From assembly GCA_900545715.1 (NCBI GenBank), contig URAJ01000003.1:1-64000 (forward strand): a DNA stretch of 64,000 nt. Direction: 5' to 3'. Both the position numbers and the translations under genes were made by a program. The DNA comes from an uncultured Opitutales bacterium (GTDB lineage: Bacteria > Verrucomicrobiota > Verrucomicrobiia > Opitutales > Intestinicryptomonadaceae). Below the pieces are notes generated by a model. That model ran no database searches. It was not told the DNA's origin and saw nothing but the letters and a program-made list of their open reading frames with translations. The number at the start of each line of letters is the position of its first letter. The stretch's first letter is position 1. Below, one piece after another: positions 19,303 through 27,392 of this stretch.

Positions 19303-20063
19303 ACTCAAATAACTTAAAAGATAAAATAGCACTCGTCACAGGCTCATCGCAGGGCATAGGGCGCGGAATAGCCCTTGAACTCGGAAAGCGCGGCGCGGTC
19401 GTAATAGTAAATTACCGCGACGCGGACAACCTCGAAAAGGCAAAAAACGTCGTTGGCGAGATAAAAGACTCCGGCGGCATAGCGGTCGCAATGGAGTGCG
19501 ACGTCACAGACTCCCGCGCTGTGGCTGCCCTTTTCAAAAACATAAAGGACAAGTTTGGAAGGCTCGACATACTCGCCAACAACGCAGGCACATCGCAGCC
19601 GAAGGATATTTTTGAAATAACCGACGAAGATTGGGATAGGCTGATAAAGACGAATCTGACAAGCGGCTTCTACTGCTCCCGCCAGGCGATGTTTATGATG
19701 CGCGACCAACGCTACGGGCGCATAGTATTCACAAGCTCGGTTGTCGGGCACCGCGGCGCGCTGTTCGGGCATGTCCACTACGCAGCCACTAAGGCCGGTC
19801 AAATGGGCATGGTAAAAACGCTCGCCCGCACGGGAGCTCCCTACGGCATCACCGTAAACGCAGTCGCCCCCGGAATAGTAGATACCGAGCTTCTGCACAA
19901 AACGCACGGAGACGAAGGGGTAAAAGAGCTTGCAAAAACCATTCCTCTTGGGCTTGGAAGCGTTTACGATATAGGCAACGCCGTCGCATTCCTCTGCTCC
20001 GACGAGGCGCACTACATTACCGGCATAACACTCGACGTCAACGGAGGGACTTATTTTAGATAA
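19299..20063 (+). CDS. SDR-family oxidoreductase, probable sugar dehydrogenase
   Basis: A 254-residue classical short-chain dehydrogenase: nucleotide-binding TGSSQGIGRGIA near residue 14, NNAGTSQ near 90, the catalytic Ser in TSSVVGH, YAATKAG (Tyr and Lys) near 160, and PGIVDTELL. The absence of an acidic residue right after the second strand (NYRDADN) leaves NAD versus NADP open. It looks FabG-like, but in this operon oxidation of an aldose to its lactone is more plausible. The start overlaps the upstream stop (ATGA), and the next gene follows one base after its stop. Confidence 0.88.
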   Translation: MNSNNLKDKIALVTGSSQGIGRGIALELGKRGAVVIVNYRDADNLEKAKNVVGEIKDSGGIAVAMECDVTDSRAVAALFKNIKDKFGRLDILANNAGTSQPKDIFEITDEDWDRLIKTNLTSGFYCSRQAMFMMRDQRYGRIVFTSSVVGHRGALFGHVHYAATKAGQMGMVKTLARTGAPYGITVNAVAPGIVDTELLHKTHGDEGVKELAKTIPLGLGSVYDIGNAVAFLCSDEAHYITGITLDVNGGTYFR

Positions 20064-20064
20064 T

Positions 20065-20784
20065 ATGCCGTATCAGATAACATGGCTCTCTCAGGGCGGG
20101 TTTCTATTTGAATACGAAAATTTGAGGATAATCGCCGACCCGTACATGTCGGACGTGCTTTCCGCGAGGGGTTTTGGGAGAATGAGCCCTCCCCCGCTTT
20201 CGTACGAAGAATTGAAGCCCGACTGGGTTTTGTTCACGCACGACCATATCGACCACTTTGACGAAACGAGCGTGTCGGGCATATGCAGCATTTATCCAAA
20301 ATGCAAATTTGCTGGGCCGCAGAGCACGATGGAACATTTTTCGAAGCTCGGGTTTTCCAACGAATTTGAGCTTTTGAAAAAGGGTACGCCGCTCAAGTTT
20401 TCCGAAAGCGCATGCGTAATTCCTACCCCTGCCTTCCACAGCGACCAACATGCCGTCGGGCTGCTTTTCGATTTCGGCGGAAAACTTGCGTGGTTGAGCG
20501 GCGACACTCTGTTCGACCCATCTCTTGCAAAATCTGTAAATGAGCTTGCGGGAGGCAGGAAAATATCTGCCGCAATGATATGCATAAACGGCAGGCTCGG
20601 TAACATGAACGCGCAAGAGGCTGCGGAAGTAATATCATCTCTGCGCCCGGAGTTGGCGATACCGATGCACTTTGGGCTATTTGCCGGCAACACGGCAGAC
20701 CCCGAACCGTTTGTAGAAGCGCTCGAAAAAGAAAATATAAAAACGCTCGTCGCCGAGGCGGGTAAACCGTATAAAATTAGCTAA
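20065..20784 (+). CDS. MBL-fold metal-dependent hydrolase, candidate sugar lactonase
   Basis: 239 residues with the metallo-beta-lactamase metal motif THDHIDHFD (HxHxDH) near residue 71, a second-shell FHSDQHAVG, the Asp-containing WLSGDTLFDP, and the final metal His in AIPMHFGLF. Compact members of this type include UlaG (L-ascorbate-6-phosphate lactonase). Being placed between a dehydrogenase and an aldonate dehydratase, it could hydrolyse the lactone made by the SDR. That assignment comes from context only. No signal peptide is present. Confidence 0.85.
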   Translation: MPYQITWLSQGGFLFEYENLRIIADPYMSDVLSARGFGRMSPPPLSYEELKPDWVLFTHDHIDHFDETSVSGICSIYPKCKFAGPQSTMEHFSKLGFSNEFELLKKGTPLKFSESACVIPTPAFHSDQHAVGLLFDFGGKLAWLSGDTLFDPSLAKSVNELAGGRKISAAMICINGRLGNMNAQEAAEVISSLRPELAIPMHFGLFAGNTADPEPFVEALEKENIKTLVAEAGKPYKIS

Positions 20785-20787
20785 AAA

Positions 20788-21954
20788 ATGAAAGTAACGC
20801 AAATTAAGACATTTATATGCCATGCGTATAGGACAAATTGGGTGTTTGTAAAAGTTATTACAGACAGTGGGCTTTACGGCGTCGGGGAAGCGACTCTCGA
20901 ATACCGCGAGCCTACGGTTGTCCAGGCAATAAAGGAATTGGAACGCTACCTCGTTGGCAAGGATCCGCACAACATAGAGGCTTTTTGGCACGACGCATAC
21001 CGCGACGCATATTGGAGGGGCGGAGTGGTTTTGATGAGCGCGCTCGCCGGAGTGGAAATGGCCCTGTGGGACATAAAGGGCAAAGACCTCGGCGTTCCCG
21101 TCTATCAACTGCTTGGCGGCAAGGTGCGCGACAGCGTAAAGTGCTACGCAAACGCTTGGTTTGCCGGCGCTAAGAAGCCCGAAGAATTTGCGCAAAAGGC
21201 AAAGATTGCCGTAAAGAACGGTTTTAGCGGCTTAAAGTGGGATCCGTTCGGCAAGGAATACTTGAATATAGACCCCAAGCACCTAAACGAGGCGCTCGAT
21301 TGCATAGCGGCGGTAAAGGACGCTGTCGGCGACCAGGTTCATCTGATAATAGAGGGGCACGGCAGATTCAACGTACCCACCGCCGTCCGCATAGGCAACG
21401 CGCTCGAAAAATTCGGAATACTGTGGTTTGAAGAGCCGATTCCGCCGGACGACAAGAAAGGCATAGCATGGGTAAGGTCGAAAATAGCGACTCCCGTATC
21501 AGGCGGCGAACGCCTATACAGCCGTTTTGAGTACGCCGACTACCTCAGAATGGAATGCGCCGATTTCTGGCAGCCCGACGTTTCGCATGCAGGCGGCATA
21601 ATGGAAGTGCGCAAGATAGCCGCGATGGCGGAGTCGCACTACATACCGGTGTGCCCGCACAATCCGAGCGGCCCGGTCGCCAACGCCGCGACCCTCCAGC
21701 TTGCGGCGTGCATACCGAACTTCTACCTGCTCGAAACCATGGCAAACGATATTCCGTGGCGGGCGGACGTAAGCACAGAAAAGGTAAAATTTGAGAATAG
21801 CGAGATGTTTATACCCGACCTTCCCGGTCTCGGCATAGACATAAACGAAGAGGAGATTACCAAACATCCGTACGAATGCCGCAACCTCCGCCACTATGTC
21901 GGAACGCTAACCGATATTCGCCCGGAAGGTTCAACGGGATATTTTCAAAAATAA
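20788..21954 (+). CDS. enolase-superfamily dehydratase (mandelate racemase/muconate lactonizing type), probably acting on an aldonate
   Basis: 388 residues with an MR_MLE N-terminal cap (GVGEATLEYREP, ALAGVEMALWDIKGKDLG, YQLLGGKVRD) and barrel. Barrel motifs are GLKWDPFG (catalytic Lys region), IIEGHGRFN, WFEEPIPPDD and SGGERLYSR (metal ligands), QPDVSHAGGI, and CPHNPSGPVA with the catalytic His. The KWDPFG and EGHGRF signatures are those of the DgoD-like galactonate/gluconate dehydratase branch. The product would be a 2-keto-3-deoxy sugar acid. It is the last gene of the operon and is followed by a strong terminator; the next-step aldolase is not adjacent. Confidence 0.88.
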   Translation: MKVTQIKTFICHAYRTNWVFVKVITDSGLYGVGEATLEYREPTVVQAIKELERYLVGKDPHNIEAFWHDAYRDAYWRGGVVLMSALAGVEMALWDIKGKDLGVPVYQLLGGKVRDSVKCYANAWFAGAKKPEEFAQKAKIAVKNGFSGLKWDPFGKEYLNIDPKHLNEALDCIAAVKDAVGDQVHLIIEGHGRFNVPTAVRIGNALEKFGILWFEEPIPPDDKKGIAWVRSKIATPVSGGERLYSRFEYADYLRMECADFWQPDVSHAGGIMEVRKIAAMAESHYIPVCPHNPSGPVANAATLQLAACIPNFYLLETMANDIPWRADVSTEKVKFENSEMFIPDLPGLGIDINEEEITKHPYECRNLRHYVGTLTDIRPEGSTGYFQK

Positions 21955-21969
21955 CCATATTTTTATCAA

Positions 21970-21996
21970 AGCGGGTGCAATAGCGCCCGCTTTTTT
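21970..21996 (+). terminator. intrinsic terminator of the sugar-acid operon
   Basis: Stem AGCGGGTGC/GCGCCCGCT (one T-G pair), loop AATA, followed by six T. Confidence 0.88.
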
Positions 21997-22418
21997 AGCG
22001 CAAAATATATACGAAAAAAATATGCGCAAAAAAACGCTATTTCTAAAATCCAAAATAAGTAGGACAAGACGCGCAGATTTATTGAGGGTAAAAAACGGGC
22101 AAAAACAAAAACTGCCGCGCTGCTTTAAAGCGCAAAGAAAGTAACCCCTCCGAAGACGCAATACGTAAAAATTGCTTTTGTATCCGTAAAATTGGGCGGC
22201 GCATACGAAAAAATAAAAATGTCCAACTGCCCGAGATAAAATGGAGCATATTTAAAAAAGTACAAAAAGCTAAATGAGAATTTTAACATGCAATAAAAAG
22301 TATGAATTGCGATTTCATGGTGCGCCCATCTGGATTGCGCGCCAAAAAAATGCTAAAACTTTTTATCAAGCGCGGCAAGAAAGCCGCGCTCTTGCAAACG
22401 CAGGCATACAGCCAAATT
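21997..22418. other. non-coding stretch between convergent genes
   Basis: Apart from the terminator hairpin at 22369-22390 I see no gene here. The short open frames have no homology-like content and no ribosome binding sites. Confidence 0.6.
22362..22390 (-). terminator. probable terminator after the GH5 gene
   Basis: Perfect 8-bp stem AGCGCGGC/GCCGCGCT with a 6-base loop, 28 bases past the stop. On the minus strand it is followed by TTGATAAAAAG, so the T-tract is poor. Confidence 0.5.
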
Positions 22419-23594
22419 TTAATCGACTTCGCCGCGGATAATTTTAAGCAATTCGGGCGACAAAATTTTTCTGTTGTCGTCATCGACTAGGCTGAAACGG
22501 TTTCCGTCATTCGGCGTGCTCAGATAGTTCCAGACGCAATATTGAATGCCGTTTTCTTTAAGCATAGAAATTATATCCCTCATATAATTTTCGCGCGAGC
22601 GCATCGGAGCGTGCCTGATTGTGCCGAATTCACCGCACCAAAGAATTTTGTCGGGATGTTTCTTTGCAAAGTCGAAAGCGGGCTGGAGCATTTTCCGCAA
22701 GGCCTCCTTGTCCATGCGCGCAAGCTTTTTATAAGAGCCCAAGTCGGCGCCGACACACTCTCTGTATTCCTTATACGGGGCAATGTCGGACGGATAATGC
22801 ATAACCCTGTTGTAGAATAGCGGCGGAGCCTGAAGCACCCCGCGCTGGTGGGTAAATTCAAATGGTTCGTAGAAATGGAACGTATAAACTATATTCGGAT
22901 CGTCAAAGAGTTTTATTCTACCCACGGCGGACGGAGAATTCCAGTGCGTGCCGCCGATAATTATAATTCTGTCGGGGTTTAGTTTTCTAATTTCCGATAC
23001 GGCGCGCCCGGCGAGCGAATTCCAGTCGTCCGCCTTGACGTCCCTAACCTCGTTTAGAAGCTCAAACGCCACATAGTCGTAGCCCGCAAAACGCTTTTCA
23101 AACTCCCTCCATAGCGCCACAAACCTGTCTTGCAATTCGGGGCTTTCAAGGAGAGTGACGTCCTCTTTTATGTCGCAATAATTGCCGAGCGACTTGTGCA
23201 GGTTTAGCACAAGGTTTAAATCGTATTTTTTGCACCACGAAGCAAAGCGTTTTATTATTTCAAAAATCTCGTCGCGGTACTTGTAGGGCGACTCCTCCAC
23301 CACAATTTGGTCGAAGCCAAGCCTTATGTGGTCGAGCCCCATATCCGCGATGTTTTTAACGTCGTCTTCAGTTATGTACGAGCGGAAGTGCTCCATGTCA
23401 CCCACAGTTATTTTCATTCTCCATTTGTCGGGAAGCACATTGAAGCGCTTGTAGTTGGTGAGCCAGCCACCGATGCCCATTCCGCGTTCAAATCCCTTAA
23501 AAACGGCCCTCTCCGCGCCTGAGGCAAAGCCCGCGCCTGCGAAAATTGCAAATGCCGCCAAAATCCTAAAAAAAGCCTTTCTCGTAATTTTCAT
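22419..23594 (-). CDS. secreted GH5-family glycoside hydrolase
   Basis: Exported endo-glycanase-like enzyme of 391 residues from the chosen ATG. A signal peptide (MKITRKAFFRILAAFAIFAG) is followed by a (beta/alpha)8 barrel. Landmarks are IRLGFDQIVVEESPY, NLVLNLHKS, FELLNEVRD with the acid/base Glu near residue 190, YTFHFYEPFEFTHQ, and WCGEFGTIRHA with the nucleophile Glu near 325. This is the clan A pattern of GH5; whether it acts on cellulose, mannan or another beta-glycan is not visible. The frame extends to 23645, but the signal peptide starts at 23594. It is divergent from a LacI regulator across a 143-base region holding a palindromic operator, so it is likely that regulator's target. 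Confidence 0.9.
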   Translation of the reverse strand: MKITRKAFFRILAAFAIFAGAGFASGAERAVFKGFERGMGIGGWLTNYKRFNVLPDKWRMKITVGDMEHFRSYITEDDVKNIADMGLDHIRLGFDQIVVEESPYKYRDEIFEIIKRFASWCKKYDLNLVLNLHKSLGNYCDIKEDVTLLESPELQDRFVALWREFEKRFAGYDYVAFELLNEVRDVKADDWNSLAGRAVSEIRKLNPDRIIIIGGTHWNSPSAVGRIKLFDDPNIVYTFHFYEPFEFTHQRGVLQAPPLFYNRVMHYPSDIAPYKEYRECVGADLGSYKKLARMDKEALRKMLQPAFDFAKKHPDKILWCGEFGTIRHAPMRSRENYMRDIISMLKENGIQYCVWNYLSTPNDGNRFSLVDDDNRKILSPELLKIIRGEVD

Positions 23595-23651
23595 GCGCCT
23601 GAATCTAAATTTTTTTAGTGCGCCGGTCAATTTAGTACGCCACAATATTTA

Positions 23652-23664
23652 CGCAACCGTTGCG
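23652..23664. promoter_or_regulatory. candidate LacI-family operator
   Basis: The perfect odd palindrome CGCAAC-C-GTTGCG lies between the divergent GH5 and lacI-type genes. LacI/GalR operators are usually palindromes with a central CG-like step and A/C-G/T arms. On the minus strand TTGCGT of this site followed by a 16-base spacer and TAAATT could be the GH5 promoter, which the regulator would then block. Confidence 0.5.
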
Positions 23665-23737
23665 CTATAAAATCCTCTGTTTATAAGCTTCAAATTAAAA
23701 TATTGAGCATTTTACATAAAAATTTTAAAGGTTTTTC

Positions 23738-24757
23738 ATGGCGCGGAATAGAACTGAAATTGTGTCACTCAAACTGTTGGCGTCCCTCGCTGGCGTATCG
23801 AAAAGCTCTGTATCAAGATGCCTTTCGGGCAAGTGCGGGGTTTCAGAACAAACATCGTTTAAAATTAGGGAAATTGCAAAAAAACTTGGTTATACAAAAA
23901 ACATACCGCTCTCAAAGGCGATGTCGCAAATAAGAAGCGGCGGAATGCGCGGAAGCGAAACGATAGCCTTTGTAAACGCCAAACCTGTCCGCGATTTAAA
24001 GGCTTATTCTGCGGTATCAAGATACGTCGCTGCGGCGAGAAAATCCGCCGAAAAATACGGATACTGCGTATGCGACATATGGCTGTGCGAAAAAAATTTC
24101 ACCGCGCAAAAATTTGAGAATCTGCTTTTCACGCGCGGAATCCGCGGCGGCATAATATTCGGGCACTACTACAAAAACAGCATTCCCGACGGTTTTTGCA
24201 GCGCGGTGAAAAAGCTAAAATTCGTATCCATGGGAGTTAATTCAAACGCCCCCGTAAAAGGCTCCATATTCATGGACAGATTCCTGCTCGTAAAAGGTTT
24301 TGTAAAAAAAATTTTTAAGCTCGGATTCGATAGAGTCGGATTCGTCATAGAAAAATTCGCCGACAAATACGAAGACGGCAAATTTTCTGGCGGTTTTTTA
24401 TCGGCGCAGCTTGAACGCGGGAAAAGAAATATAATTCCGCCGCACTACTGGGGAAAATCGGACTTAAAAAACGCCGAAGGGTTGTCAGCATACGTCCGCC
24501 GGCACAGGCTCGACGCCCTATTCTGCTACTCTACCGACATTTCTGACATCATATCAAAAAATCCGCCTATCGGCGCAAAAATTTTCCACTACGACGAAAG
24601 GTTTGCCGAAAAGCATACCCCGCGCATATCAAACCAAAAGCAAGTCGGCAAAGAAGCCGTAAAAATGCTTTCTGAAATGCTTTCATCACACGGCGGGGAG
24701 ATTTGCTCCCCAAAACAGCTTTCGCTCACCCCGGAGTGGAGCCGCAAAAATTCCTAA
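23738..24757 (+). CDS. LacI-family transcriptional regulator
   Basis: 339 residues. The N-terminal helix-turn-helix and hinge region reads LLASLAGVSKSSVSRCLSGK followed by IAKKLGYTKN. The rest is a periplasmic-binding-protein-like effector domain (ETIAFVNAKP, GIRGGIIFGHYYKN, DALFCYSTDISD, and a C-terminal QVGKEAVKMLSEML). It probably controls the divergent GH5 gene, with a sugar released from its substrate as inducer. SD AAAGG lies 7 bases before the ATG. Confidence 0.88.
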   Translation: MARNRTEIVSLKLLASLAGVSKSSVSRCLSGKCGVSEQTSFKIREIAKKLGYTKNIPLSKAMSQIRSGGMRGSETIAFVNAKPVRDLKAYSAVSRYVAAARKSAEKYGYCVCDIWLCEKNFTAQKFENLLFTRGIRGGIIFGHYYKNSIPDGFCSAVKKLKFVSMGVNSNAPVKGSIFMDRFLLVKGFVKKIFKLGFDRVGFVIEKFADKYEDGKFSGGFLSAQLERGKRNIIPPHYWGKSDLKNAEGLSAYVRRHRLDALFCYSTDISDIISKNPPIGAKIFHYDERFAEKHTPRISNQKQVGKEAVKMLSEMLSSHGGEICSPKQLSLTPEWSRKNS

Positions 24758-24779
24758 ACAGAAATTTAAATCCCCCACC

Positions 24780-24892
24780 CCGACGCGGGCTTTATCGCCT
24801 TCTGCTACTCCACCGGCATTTTTTGAATCATATCAAAAAATCCATCTCTTGGCTCGGGTCCAGCAGCGCTCGCCCCTCCTTTATATTGAGGG
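24780..24892 (+). pseudogene. decayed fragment of a second LacI-type effector domain
   Basis: Directly after the LacI gene, the translation DAGFIAFCYSTGIF-stop-IISKNPSLG repeats the gene's own DALFCYSTDISDIISKNPPIG with substitutions and an in-frame TGA. At DNA level 24803-24850 closely matches 24530-24577. It is too short and broken to be functional and looks like the remnant of a paralogue. Confidence 0.65.
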
Positions 24893-24913
24893 AACGCGTC
24901 GCTTCCCTCAAAC

Positions 24914-25234
24914 CTATGCTTCGAGCACGGAAGCGACTATTGACGGAACCGGAATTTTAGCCCCCAAGAGCCTGTCGCGCAAAAGGGCGTCAATCCACTG
25001 CCTGTCGCACGATATATCGGTTATTTCGAGAATTTTTTTGTCGCCCTTTGTGGATATTGCGTACTTGCCGATGTTCACCGTAATTGGCGCGCTTTCCCCT
25101 GCGAGGGTTGCCGTCACGCGGCACGACGCGTTTTCTGCGTTCAAGTCCACCGAAAACGCCCCGTCCTGGAAATATTGCGGATACTTGTTTTTTACATATC
25201 CTTCTATCGCCATGGATTTAAATTTGTTCATCAT
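24914..25234 (-). CDS. hypothetical protein
   Basis: A 106-residue soluble protein I do not recognise. It has no signal peptide or membrane segment; the middle looks like beta-strands (GAFSVDLNAENASCRVTATLAGE, ITVNIGKYAIST) and the C-terminus is helical (RQWIDALLRDRLLG). A good SD (GAAGGTGA) precedes ATGATG. It starts 4 bases after the stop of the TerB/DnaJ gene, so the two are co-transcribed; a role with that co-chaperone is possible but unproven. Confidence 0.65.
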   Translation of the reverse strand: MMNKFKSMAIEGYVKNKYPQYFQDGAFSVDLNAENASCRVTATLAGESAPITVNIGKYAISTKGDKKILEITDISCDRQWIDALLRDRLLGAKIPVPSIVASVLEA

Positions 25235-25238
25235 AATA

Positions 25239-25982
25239 TCACCTTCTCGAATTTTTAATTTTTTCGTACGCTTCGTTGAGGCGTTTGAGCTCCGACTCCA
25301 TCGCCTCTATCGCGTATTCTCCAACGCCTTTTGAGCGCAATATGTCGGGGTGGAGCTCCTTGCATTTTGCCCTGTAAACCTTTTTGACTTCTTCAATCGG
25401 CGTGTCGAATGGCAGTCCGAGAGTCGCATACGCCTCCATGAGTTCGCCGTTGGGGACCTCCTGCCTTCGCCCGTACTCATCGCCACCCAAGCCGGGAAAT
25501 TTTGAAGCATTTACGCCAAGCTCTGCGGCAGCCTCGATTAGCGCCTCGCGCTCGCGCCCATTGAGGGTTCCGTCGCTAAGCGCCACCCTCAAAAGCATAA
25601 TAAAAAACCCCTCACGCGCCTCGTAGTTCGGAAATACGGCGCAAAATCTGCGCGCCACACTCCCCAGAGTTTCATTGGAATTCTTCGAGCGCCTGAAATG
25701 GCCAACAGCCTTCGCGCGGGTATCGGAATCGAGTCTCAGCTCGACAAATATTTTTTCGATTTCCGATATTTCCGCCTCGCTCACCCTGCCGTCGGCTTTT
25801 GCGATTTTTGAAATGCCTTCGCACGCAAGCTCTATAAATTTAGAGCGCGCCGCAAGCGACACTTCGGAAGAATCTGCGACGGAATCGCACACATGCCCAA
25901 TCGCGACGCCAAGCGCAATCCCAAACGGCCCGCCAAAACACGCTCCCAAAATGCCGCCTATTAGTTTGCCTTTAAGCTTCAT
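25239..25982 (-). CDS. DjlA-like protein with TerB and J domains
   Basis: 247 residues. A short glycine-rich hydrophobic N-terminus (GGILGACFGGPFGIALGVAIGH) may insert into or touch the membrane. A TerB-like helical domain follows (residues about 45-165: ISKIAKADGRVSEAEISEIE and VALSDGTLNGREREALIEAA, both acidic metal-binding-like repeats). The C-terminal J domain is at about 180-247 with the HPD tripeptide (ELHPDIL), needed to stimulate DnaK ATPase. This is the layout of DjlA, a membrane-linked co-chaperone. The ATG overlaps the HAD gene by 11 bases and has the SD AAAGGAAA. Confidence 0.85.
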   Translation of the reverse strand: MKLKGKLIGGILGACFGGPFGIALGVAIGHVCDSVADSSEVSLAARSKFIELACEGISKIAKADGRVSEAEISEIEKIFVELRLDSDTRAKAVGHFRRSKNSNETLGSVARRFCAVFPNYEAREGFFIMLLRVALSDGTLNGREREALIEAAAELGVNASKFPGLGGDEYGRRQEVPNGELMEAYATLGLPFDTPIEEVKKVYRAKCKELHPDILRSKGVGEYAIEAMESELKRLNEAYEKIKNSRR

Positions 25983-26835
25983 ATTGTTTCCTTTCCGAAA
26001 CCTCTATTTTGCGGCGCGCGCAAATGCTTTCTATGACAAGCTTTACTTGGCGCGCCAACTTAGAATCCGGAGTGTAGTCAGCCATAACAGCGTAGTTTAC
26101 CCTGTTTTCGTCGAGTAGCCTGTGGGCCTTTTTGCGCTTGTCGGGCGAGCCGTCGTGCACCGCTATCGAGTACCCGCCCTGGGTCTTTACGAGTTTCATT
26201 GCCGGAATATCCGTGGTGCCGTCGCCAAAGTATATCATTCTGCGAAATGGGACGGGGCGGGTATCCTCTGGCATATAGCCGTTTATTGAATCCTGTATAT
26301 TGAATATCCCTTTGTTTATGCGGAATAGAAATTGCATTTTTGTCGTGTAATTAACGGCAAGCGACGGCCAGAACGCCGCTCCGTCCGCGCCGTACATAAA
26401 GCTCGACGCGTATATTTTGTCGAATTTTGAGGCTATTGCAGTTCCCTCTATCATTTCCCGTATGCCGGAGGAAATTATGTAATGTTTTACCACAGCCCCG
26501 TATTGCGCCCCAAAGGCGTTTATATGCTCAAACCAGTCTTCGGAGCCTTCGCAGACGAGCCCGTCGAAAAATTTTACGCTCCTGCCAAACTCCATAAAAT
26601 CTTCGCGCCTTATTTTAACGTCCGCCTCGCGCGCCTCCTTGCACATTAGGTACATGTACGCAAGGATGTCGTCGGCGTCCTGTTTGCGGGCGAGGGCGCA
26701 AGTGCGCTCCCAAAAATCCTGCGGAGGAGTTTGAAGCTTTGGGAAGAAGGCGTATTCCTGCATGTTTGTCGGCGACAGCGTGCCGTCGAAATCATAGCAT
26801 AGGGCTATCGTAAAACTGTCGGGACTTTTTTCCAT
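25972..26835 (-). CDS. HAD-superfamily hydrolase
   Basis: 287 residues from the chosen ATG. Motif I is CYDFDGTLSP (nucleophile and acid Asp), motif II is in HYIISSG, and motif IV is YFGDGTTDIPAMKL. The large insertion between I and II points to a capped phosphatase; aromatic-rich stretches (YAFFPKLQTPPQDFWERT) are typical of a PVC/gut group annotated only as HAD hydrolase. The substrate is unknown. The frame can start with GTG at 26877, but the conserved region begins after the ATG at 26835. It is the first gene of a three-gene minus-strand unit with the TerB/J protein and the 106-residue protein. Confidence 0.8.
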   Translation of the reverse strand: MEKSPDSFTIALCYDFDGTLSPTNMQEYAFFPKLQTPPQDFWERTCALARKQDADDILAYMYLMCKEAREADVKIRREDFMEFGRSVKFFDGLVCEGSEDWFEHINAFGAQYGAVVKHYIISSGIREMIEGTAIASKFDKIYASSFMYGADGAAFWPSLAVNYTTKMQFLFRINKGIFNIQDSINGYMPEDTRPVPFRRMIYFGDGTTDIPAMKLVKTQGGYSIAVHDGSPDKRKKAHRLLDENRVNYAVMADYTPDSKLARQVKLVIESICARRKIEVSERKQYEA

Positions 26836-26877
26836 TGCCGTTTTATCAAATACATTTTTTCTCCGTTTGCAAGACAC

Positions 26878-27392
26878 AAGCGGGACATTTAATTTGCATT
26901 TGCCCGCTATTTAGAAATGATTTCAAGCAACCTCCTTTTTTGCCGTTATTTTATCGATTCTTTTGCCTGCCTAACTGCCGCTATTTTGCCTGAACGCGAA
27001 TTGTTTTAGTGCCGATTAAATTAGGTTCTGCAATAAACTCAAAAGATTTCCATATAACGACGCCGCACAGGCAGGCCGCAACGGCCTTGCAATCTGAGCG
27101 TTTTGCGAGCGCAAGAAGGCAGACATAAAAATTTTAGAAGCCCTCCGCATTGCGAAATTCCGAGACGCATTGCGAACTTCCGAGTGCACAATTTTTTTAG
27201 ACAAAAAAATATTTCAGCCAGAAATTTTATATTCACATTGCCTCTCTTGGCGACACAGAGAGGTAATTCATCTACCCAGTTTCCTCTATTCGGATATTTT
27301 GTGATTTGCATCTACGCAAGCTTGGCAATCCATACAGCTTGCGAAGTGCACAAAATAAGTTATAGCAAAACAAATGAATACAGCCGTATGCG
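26878..27392. other. 515-base stretch without a recognisable gene
   Basis: AT-rich with only unconvincing short open frames on both strands. The one structured item is a pair of 20-bp tandem units at 27147-27186, listed separately. The promoter of the HAD/DjlA unit should be at its left end. Confidence 0.6.
27147..27186. repeat. two tandem 20-bp units
   Basis: GCATTGCGAAATTCCGAGAC is followed at once by GCATTGCGAACTTCCGAGTG (17 of 20 identical). There are only two copies and the function is unknown. Confidence 0.6.
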
